Shown piece after piece: positions 41,396 to 45,524 of a DNA stretch of 45,524 nucleotides. Below the pieces are notes generated by a model. The model searched no databases and was not told where the DNA came from. It was given only the letters and a program-made list of their open reading frames with translations. Positions within the stretch are counted from its first letter, which is position 1, and the number at the start of each line of letters is the position of its first letter. The DNA is from a virus: the IMG/VR virus record IMGVR_UViG_3300030099_005623, positions 1 through 45,524 of that record, one strand, 5' to 3'. The translations under genes and the position numbers were made by a program.

Positions 41396-41724
41396 TGGCT
41401 AATCCTTATCATCACTCTGTTAGTTCCTCCAAAAAATATGGAGGAACACCAGAAGATTATCAAGCTATCCATGATTGGTTTGATGATACTAAATCACATT
41501 ACGCTTTCCAAAATCACAGAGCATTAAAACATCATTCACTTGGTTGTTATTGGTGTGAAGAAAAGTTTGGAAAAACAATTACGATATCAACAGGTAAAAA
41601 AATTCCTACTCGTTGGATTGCAGAGCAACATATACGAGAGGACTTAGGGTTCATTCCAACAGTTAAAGATTGGTTTGAAAATTTAGCAACGCCTAAATGG
41701 GCAATGAGAGGAAACAAGATATGA
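41395..41724 (+). CDS. DUF6915-like protein
   Basis: A 109-residue protein with NPYHHSVSSSKKYGG and PEDYQAIHDWFDDTK, then HRALKHHSLGCYWCEEKFG and EQHIREDLGFIPTVKDW. The His-rich pattern and WFD-HRALKHH order match DUF6915, a family common on plasmids and phages. The clustered His and Cys suggest a metal site. It overlaps DUF6878 by one base and the next gene by four. Confidence 0.75.
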   Translation: MANPYHHSVSSSKKYGGTPEDYQAIHDWFDDTKSHYAFQNHRALKHHSLGCYWCEEKFGKTITISTGKKIPTRWIAEQHIREDLGFIPTVKDWFENLATPKWAMRGNKI

Positions 41725-41731
41725 GTGAAAA
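41706..41731 (+). repeat. Duplicated start region, copy 1
   Basis: GAGAGG-A-AACAAGATATGAGTGAAAA spans the ribosome site and start codon of the gene at 41721. The same 26 bases recur at 41854 with a single A/G difference. Confidence 0.7.
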
Positions 41732-41876
41732 ACAAAGTATCGTCAAATATGAAATTAAAATAATTTGGAATAATGGCGAAGAAGAAGTACGAAAGGATGT
41801 GCCACTTTTCAAGAATGTTGAAGATTGGTTAGACGCAATAGAAGAAGATGAAAGAGAGGGAACAAGATATGAGTGA
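41721..41876 (+). CDS. Small acidic hypothetical protein
   Basis: A 51-residue protein with IVKYEIKIIWNNGEEEV, a beta-hairpin, then KNVEDWLDAIEEDERE, an acidic helix. It starts at ATG 41721 with AGAGG upstream, in a region duplicated before the next gene. The products are not similar beyond the first residues. No family recognised. Confidence 0.58.
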   Translation: MSEKQSIVKYEIKIIWNNGEEEVRKDVPLFKNVEDWLDAIEEDEREGTRYE

Positions 41877-41879
41877 AAA
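41854..41879 (+). repeat. Duplicated start region, copy 2
   Basis: Second copy of the 26-base ribosome-site and start-codon block, 148 bases after the first, around the start at 41869. One mismatch separates the copies. Confidence 0.7.
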
Positions 41880-42171
41880 TACTACTTACAGTTATGACCA
41901 CTTAGTAAAAAAACATTTTTTAGAAAAAAATCATAAAAAAATATTATTCGATTTTTATCAACAACTTTTTGTATGTTGTGGTGATATGGATGAATATGTT
42001 GAAAAACATAATGATAAATCAGCCAGAACACTATTAGATTTAATAACTGAATTATCAGATAGTATAAAAGGCGAACTATGGAGGGAGTTAGAGAGACAAG
42101 GCTTAGATGTTATTTATGAGAAGGAGGAACTAGCAATAAAAAGAGATAAGAAAGGAAACATAATATCGTAA
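41869..42171 (+). CDS. Hypothetical early protein
   Basis: A 100-residue protein from ATG 41869, chosen over ATG 41848 because the duplicated ribosome site GAGAGGG lies at the right distance. Helical throughout, with LFDFYQQLFVCCGDMDEYVE and SDSIKGELWRELERQGLDV. The CC pair near residue 35 may be functional. No family recognised. It overlaps the next small membrane gene by one base. Confidence 0.58.
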   Translation: MSENTTYSYDHLVKKHFLEKNHKKILFDFYQQLFVCCGDMDEYVEKHNDKSARTLLDLITELSDSIKGELWRELERQGLDVIYEKEELAIKRDKKGNIIS

Positions 42172-42260
42172 TGTCAGGTATAATTTTTTATTTAATATTG
42201 AATATCATCCTATTATTTATTATATTCTTAGGACTAAAAATATTTAAAGGAGATGATTAA
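42171..42260 (+). CDS. 29-residue single-pass membrane peptide
   Basis: A short peptide with one transmembrane stretch (IIFYLILNIILLFIIFLGL) and a Lys/Asp-rich end. The ATG overlaps the previous stop (TAATG). Its length and layout resemble small phage membrane peptides such as antiholins or host-membrane inhibitors. It also covers the AAAGGAG site of the following gene. Confidence 0.5.
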   Translation: MSGIIFYLILNIILLFIIFLGLKIFKGDD

Positions 42261-43130
42261 ATGGTTTTAGCAAGAGATCTACACGAAAAAATAAGGAACA
42301 TACAAATTAAAGTAGAAAGTTCAAAAAGACTTTTTTCAATTGAGGAAGAGTTGGAAGGAACCAAAGACGCTATAAATTTACTTACTGCTAAATTTGAAAA
42401 ATTAAATCAGGCTTTGTCATCTAATGCAGAGCCTGATGATCAACTTAAAAAAATTAAAAAGATTGCTGAAGAGAGTGATAATGTTGAAGTTGTAGATTAC
42501 ACAGAGCCTGAGCAAGATATTGAAGAAGAAGAGGAAGAGGAAGAGGATGACGATCCTGAACCTGATTATGATGATGATGATGACGAAGAGGAACAGGAAA
42601 CAGAAGAGCAGATAGACGCAAGACAAGAATGTCAATTAAAAGATATTTTAACTGCCTCGCAATTACCAAAGGTTAGCACATTAGATTGTGTTGCAGGTTA
42701 TAATGAAGCCAAAGAGAAACAAATAGCAGATATTATAAAAGCCCATAGCAGAGACAATTCTTATCCATTTACTTTTGATAATGGTGAAGGTGGTATTGAC
42801 GAAATATTTGCTAGTAATTATCAGCCAATAATTAAAAGATTAATTTATTATGTAAATAAAGGTTATAGAAGCGAGGAGTTGAGGATTGCCTATCTGGAAT
42901 TAAAATGTAGAGATAAAAATAAATATGATCAATTAAAAGCCGTTTTAATTCAATTATTAAAAACGCATGAAAAACTTTTAAATGGCACATATCCAAATCA
43001 ACAAAAAAAATATAGTTATGCTATAAGTAAAACTTTATTTTTGTTTAAAGTTAGACGACCTTATTTTATTGAAAATTTAATTCAGCACTATCAAAAACTA
43101 ACAAAACTAAAATCAGACAGATTTAATTAA
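42261..43130 (+). CDS. Coiled-coil protein with acidic tract
   Basis: A 289-residue protein. A coiled coil covers about residues 5-70. From about 78 to 118 nearly every residue is Glu or Asp, with runs such as EEEEEEEEDDD and DDDDDEEE. The C-terminal part is a Lys/Tyr-rich helical domain (QPIIKRLIYYVNKGY). The acidic tract could mimic DNA or bind a basic partner. AAAGGAG precedes the ATG. Confidence 0.62.
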   Translation: MVLARDLHEKIRNIQIKVESSKRLFSIEEELEGTKDAINLLTAKFEKLNQALSSNAEPDDQLKKIKKIAEESDNVEVVDYTEPEQDIEEEEEEEEDDDPEPDYDDDDDEEEQETEEQIDARQECQLKDILTASQLPKVSTLDCVAGYNEAKEKQIADIIKAHSRDNSYPFTFDNGEGGIDEIFASNYQPIIKRLIYYVNKGYRSEELRIAYLELKCRDKNKYDQLKAVLIQLLKTHEKLLNGTYPNQQKKYSYAISKTLFLFKVRRPYFIENLIQHYQKLTKLKSDRFN

Positions 43131-43155
43131 AATTTTTTTCCATTTTAAGAACCAT

Positions 43156-43181
43156 ACAGGGCAATTTAAAAGTTGCCTTGT
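43156..43181 (+). other. Hairpin without T-run
   Basis: ACAGGGCAA (43156-43164) pairs with TTGCCTTGT (43173-43181), nine pairs with one G-T, and an 8-base loop. It lies in the 93-base gap after the acidic-tract gene and before the DUF2958 gene. A T-run is absent, so a weak terminator or mRNA-stability element is more likely. Confidence 0.55.
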
Positions 43182-43223
43182 AGGATTTATTAGGATAATT
43201 TCATAATAGAAATGGAGTTAATT

Positions 43224-43553
43224 ATGGAACTAATGACAAAAAAACAAGAGGAACAACTTGTAAAAAATCATAAAGCCTCTCAGGCTAACCCTGATAAGGA
43301 CTTAAAACATAAAGCAGTAATTAAACTTTTTAATCCATCAGGTATCGGTACTTGGTATTTCTCAGAATATGATCCTGAAACTAGGATTGGTTTTGGTGTT
43401 GCTGATCTTGGCTTTCCTGAAATGGGTTATACAGCAGTTCATCAATTAGAGGATTTAAAATTACCATTTGGCAATAAAATAGAGCGTGATTTATCTTTTA
43501 AAGAAAATAAATATTCTTTAAAAGAATGTTTGGAGTTATGCAAAAATGGATAA
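43224..43553 (+). CDS. DUF2958 protein
   Basis: A 109-residue protein from ATG 43224, with GGAG at 43214-43217 upstream. VIKLFNPSGIGTWYFSEYDP, GFGVADLGFPEMGY and FGNKIERDLSF match DUF2958, a small family of plasmids and phages of unknown role. It overlaps the next gene by eight bases. Confidence 0.72.
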   Translation: MELMTKKQEEQLVKNHKASQANPDKDLKHKAVIKLFNPSGIGTWYFSEYDPETRIGFGVADLGFPEMGYTAVHQLEDLKLPFGNKIERDLSFKENKYSLKECLELCKNG

Positions 43554-43824
43554 AACAGTAAACATAACATACTTACCAAAAACTGATTTATGCTATTTAA
43601 ATAAAAAGGCTAACAAACTAAGATTAAATAGACGATTAAATCAAGTTATGTTAGACGCTCTTCCTGAGCATAATAATAGTCCTGTTCATTTCTCTGTTCC
43701 AATTGATGATGCAAGGATTATTAGGGCTAACATTGAAATAATAGAAAATGTAAAAGGCGTATTGGATATCTTAATTGAGGATTTCAATGCATTACCACAA
43801 GCCCAAATACCCAATCCAAATTAA
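43546..43824 (+). CDS. Small hypothetical protein
   Basis: A 92-residue protein with KKANKLRLNRRLNQVML, a basic helix, and FSVPIDDARIIRANIEIIEN after it. The first strand NITYLPKTDLCYL is hydrophobic. No family recognised. It overlaps the DUF2958 gene by eight bases and is followed by a hairpin. Confidence 0.55.
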   Translation: MDKTVNITYLPKTDLCYLNKKANKLRLNRRLNQVMLDALPEHNNSPVHFSVPIDDARIIRANIEIIENVKGVLDILIEDFNALPQAQIPNPN

Positions 43825-43838
43825 ATCTTGATTAATTC

Positions 43839-43865
43839 TCACTAGGGTTATTATAGCCCTAGTGA
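43839..43865 (+). other. Hairpin that buries a GTG start
   Basis: TCACTAGGG (43839-43847) pairs perfectly with CCCTAGTGA (43857-43865) around a 9-base loop. The GTG start of the VRR-NUC gene (43862-43864) lies inside the right arm. No T-run follows. It could be a translational control element or the remnant of a terminator used as a start site. Confidence 0.6.
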
Positions 43866-44251
43866 AACCTGAAAATAAATTCAAAAAGAAAATCCTTAAA
43901 AACTTATCCTGTTCCTACACTCCAATTGAAATGTATTTAAAAATGGGAGTACCTGACATTTACGGCTTTTATTCTAATGGTTCTACTTTTTGGCTTGAAT
44001 TTAAATGTACTAAAATGAAAAAAGTTTTAATCTCACCATTACAAATAGCATGGAATTACAAACATTTTTGTAATTGTCCGAGAAATTTTTATATAGTTGA
44101 GAGCCTCGAGGCGAGATGCTTTAAACTATACGAGGGAAACAGGGGTAAAGGACTTTTAAAAGAGGGTTTTAATCTTGAACCCTGTATCCTGCATCTGGAA
44201 TTTAATGAAAAAGATTTTTTAAAACTAGATAATTTTTTAAAGTTCCTATAA
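43862..44251 (+). CDS. VRR-NUC-like PD-(D/E)xK nuclease
   Basis: A 129-residue nuclease with MGVPDIYGFY (Asp32), FWLEFKCTK (Glu46-x-Lys48) and SPLQIAWNYKH (Gln61), the catalytic order of VRR-NUC-type phage nucleases. The start is GTG 43862 because the N-terminal NKFKKKILKNL helix is needed for the family fold; ATG 43931 would delete it. There is no ribosome site, and the start is in a hairpin arm. Confidence 0.75.
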   Translation: MKPENKFKKKILKNLSCSYTPIEMYLKMGVPDIYGFYSNGSTFWLEFKCTKMKKVLISPLQIAWNYKHFCNCPRNFYIVESLEARCFKLYEGNRGKGLLKEGFNLEPCILHLEFNEKDFLKLDNFLKFL

Positions 44252-44282
44252 ACTCCCAACTAGAAACGGAGAAAATAAAAAA

Positions 44283-44723
44283 ATGAGTACAAGAGCAAAC
44301 ATTAATATTAATTATGGTGAGACCTGCATCTGGATTTATAGCCATTATGACGGTTATTTATCTCATAGAGGTTATGATTTAATTTGTAACCTGCGCCACA
44401 GTAAAAATGCCAAAGATTTTATAACTAGATTATTAAATCAAAAAGATGGCTGCGATCTATATCGAGACGGTCGAAATACCTACGAATTAACTACCCAAGA
44501 GCATGGGGATATTGAGTATTTATATACTTTTAATTTTACTGATTACCCAGACGGCTCTGATGTGAATTTGATAATTCATGAAATTAAATACGGCGAGACT
44601 AAAAAAAATAGGTCCCTGCTTCTCGATACTTTAATAATGGGAATAACCCCTAACGAGATCCATGAGAAATGCAAATTAATCTTAGATGAGCATACGAAAA
44701 TGCTAAGTGAAAAAGTTGCGTAA
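44283..44723 (+). CDS. Conserved phage protein with STRANI start
   Basis: A 146-residue protein opening MSTRANININYGE, then CIWIYSHYDGYLSHRG, as in a family of small phage proteins usually listed as hypothetical. The middle FTDYPDGSDVNLIIHEI is acidic, and the end is helical. CGGAGAAAA precedes the ATG. The family is common but without a known role. Confidence 0.65.
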   Translation: MSTRANININYGETCIWIYSHYDGYLSHRGYDLICNLRHSKNAKDFITRLLNQKDGCDLYRDGRNTYELTTQEHGDIEYLYTFNFTDYPDGSDVNLIIHEIKYGETKKNRSLLLDTLIMGITPNEIHEKCKLILDEHTKMLSEKVA

Positions 44724-44739
44724 TCCAAAACCCAAAAGG

Positions 44740-44769
44740 CAGGTGACAGGGTTCAGGCTCTGTCTCCTG
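44740..44769 (+). terminator. Terminator-like hairpin
   Basis: CAGG-T-GACAGGG pairs with CTCTGTC-T-CCTG (one T-T mismatch and one G-T), with a short loop, followed by a T-rich stretch GTTCTTTATATTTT. It closes the STRANI-type gene. The right arm is nearly the same as that of the hairpin at 45377. Confidence 0.65.
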
Positions 44770-44803
44770 GTTCTTTATATTTTAATATTAGGAGGTAATT
44801 AAA

Positions 44804-45148
44804 ATGCCGTTAACAACCTATTGGCGAAATGTCAAAAACACCAAAGCACAAAAGCTACTTGTCGAAGGACGAAATGATTTTAATCTTGGTATCTTGCTTT
44901 GTGTTCTTGAAGTTCCTGTTATCCATAAGGACACAATCGAAGAACTAGAATTTAGACATGAGTTTTATAAACTGGTGTCTGGAAGTGAGGCAAAGATTAA
45001 TTTTAAAATGTTTATTGGATATTCTTGTAACTCAGGTTTTAAGACTCGTGGTGCATGGATCAGGAGAATACTAAAAGCTAATCAACAATCTGGACTTACC
45101 CAGAAGAGAGTCTGGGAATGTTATCAGGAAGCAAGGAAGGATAATTAA
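44804..45148 (+). CDS. Hypothetical early protein
   Basis: A 114-residue protein with KAQKLLVEGRNDFNLGILLCVL and FRHEFYKLVSG, then FKTRGAWIRRILKANQQSG. It is basic and mainly helical. TAGGAGGTAAT gives a strong ribosome site. It sits between two hairpins that share an arm. No family recognised. Confidence 0.6.
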   Translation: MPLTTYWRNVKNTKAQKLLVEGRNDFNLGILLCVLEVPVIHKDTIEELEFRHEFYKLVSGSEAKINFKMFIGYSCNSGFKTRGAWIRRILKANQQSGLTQKRVWECYQEARKDN

Positions 45149-45168
45149 TTTTATATTTCTGGGATAAT

Positions 45169-45372
45169 ATGGTACACTCAACTATGACTTCGCAAGTGCT
45201 ACAAAGTTCCAAGTGGATTGTCGACCTAACTCAGGCCGCTTACGGCATTGGTCCTTCCCAAGCAAGAACGCATTTCACTCGGGCAACACGTGCCGCCCAG
45301 AGACTCAGCAGCACCCTCTGGCCACATCATAACCAGCTCAAAGAGATAAGCCTATTAAGACGAAGTCTATAA
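45169..45372 (+). CDS. Doubtful 67-residue protein
   Basis: A possible protein starting MVHSTMTSQVLQSSKW. It has an unusual Arg/Ser/Thr/Ala composition (HFTRATRAAQRLSSTLWP) and higher G+C than all neighbours. GGGA is the only ribosome-like sequence before the ATG. A noncoding or recently acquired segment is equally likely. Confidence 0.3.
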   Translation: MVHSTMTSQVLQSSKWIVDLTQAAYGIGPSQARTHFTRATRAAQRLSSTLWPHHNQLKEISLLRRSL

Positions 45373-45376
45373 TTCT

Positions 45377-45404
45377 AGAACCAGGGGCAACAGCTCCTGG
45401 TTCT
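45377..45404 (+). terminator. Strong hairpin, probable terminator
   Basis: AGAACCAGGGG (45377-45387) pairs with CTCCTGGTTCT (45394-45404), eleven pairs with one G-T and a 6-base loop. No T-run follows, so it may need another factor or be an RNA processing site. Confidence 0.6.
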
Positions 45405-45524
45405 TGTCGCAATTCCCAAACTTAAAATTAACAGTTACCCAGAAGAACCTGGCACTCGACTAAATGGTCCAGCTCCGGGCTAACTTATTTTTACCCAGAA
45501 CAAACTACGACATCCAGGTACCCA
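45405..45524. other. Noncoding right end
   Basis: No gene is seen in the last 120 bases. The element TTACCCAGAA occurs at 45435 and 45491, and a third copy lies at 45096 inside the gene at 44804. I find no match to the left end of the window, so no terminal repeat or circular join is visible. Confidence 0.5.

Noticed and set aside
42417-42669. Minus-strand frames opposite the acidic tract
   Set aside because: They are the antisense of Glu/Asp codons and give Ile/Phe or His/Leu runs.
1-45524. CRISPR array, integrase or terminal redundancy
   Set aside because: No regularly spaced repeats with unique spacers, no recombinase motif, and no match by eye between the two ends.

Overview
This 45.5 kb AT-rich window is part of a tailed-phage genome, most likely a short-tailed (podovirus-like) marine phage. 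The evidence is two head-tail adaptor proteins of the P22 gp4 type, a 608-residue P22 gp10-like DNA-stabilisation/tail hub protein, a run of large internal virion proteins, an S74-chaperone tail fibre and a family A DNA polymerase. Many products resemble uncharacterised proteins of uncultured marine phages, and low G+C suggests a host such as SAR11 or another AT-rich marine bacterium. That host call is inference. I recognise no integrase, repressor, tRNA or CRISPR array. No terminase large subunit, portal or major capsid gene is visible, and position 1 falls inside a gene, so the genome is incomplete here.

Layout. Positions 1-1617 hold a truncated gene, two membrane/coiled-coil proteins and very small genes. 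Positions 1624-7828 encode adaptors and tail/fibre proteins, including a cupredoxin-like virion protein, an S74 fibre and a glycine-rich adhesin. Positions 7832-17083 form one tightly overlapping accessory cassette: 2-oxoglutarate/Fe(II) oxygenase-like genes interleaved with two DUF616 glycosyltransferase-like genes, a NodB-like deacetylase, two sugar-nucleotide epimerase/dehydratases, a ParB-like GRHR protein and a GT-A glycosyltransferase. Positions 17096-21774 hold the gp10-like protein, two more oxygenase-like genes, small structural genes and a methyltransferase. Positions 22113-29421 encode four consecutive internal-virion-type proteins, the last 1349 residues long.

The replication module follows. 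A SNF2-type helicase lies on the minus strand (29418-30875). Rightward genes then encode a DUF7173-like protein, an ssDNA-binding-like protein, an archaeo-eukaryotic-type primase, a PD-(D/E)xK nuclease, a UvrD-like helicase and family A DNA polymerase. Positions 37753-39582 hold small basic proteins, a repeat cluster and the terminase small subunit. Positions 39583-45524 are a compact array of small early-type genes (DpnD/PcfM-like, DUF6878, DUF6915, DUF2958, VRR-NUC and others), punctuated by terminator hairpins and one clear promoter-like site.

The most notable feature is the 7.8-20.3 kb region, with about ten distinct 2OG/Fe(II) oxygenase-fold genes mixed with sugar-building and sugar-transferring enzymes and placed between the tail-fibre and tail-hub genes. 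I infer a system for building and oxidatively tailoring a glycan or other modification on virion, host surface or nucleic acid. The substrate cannot be read from sequence.
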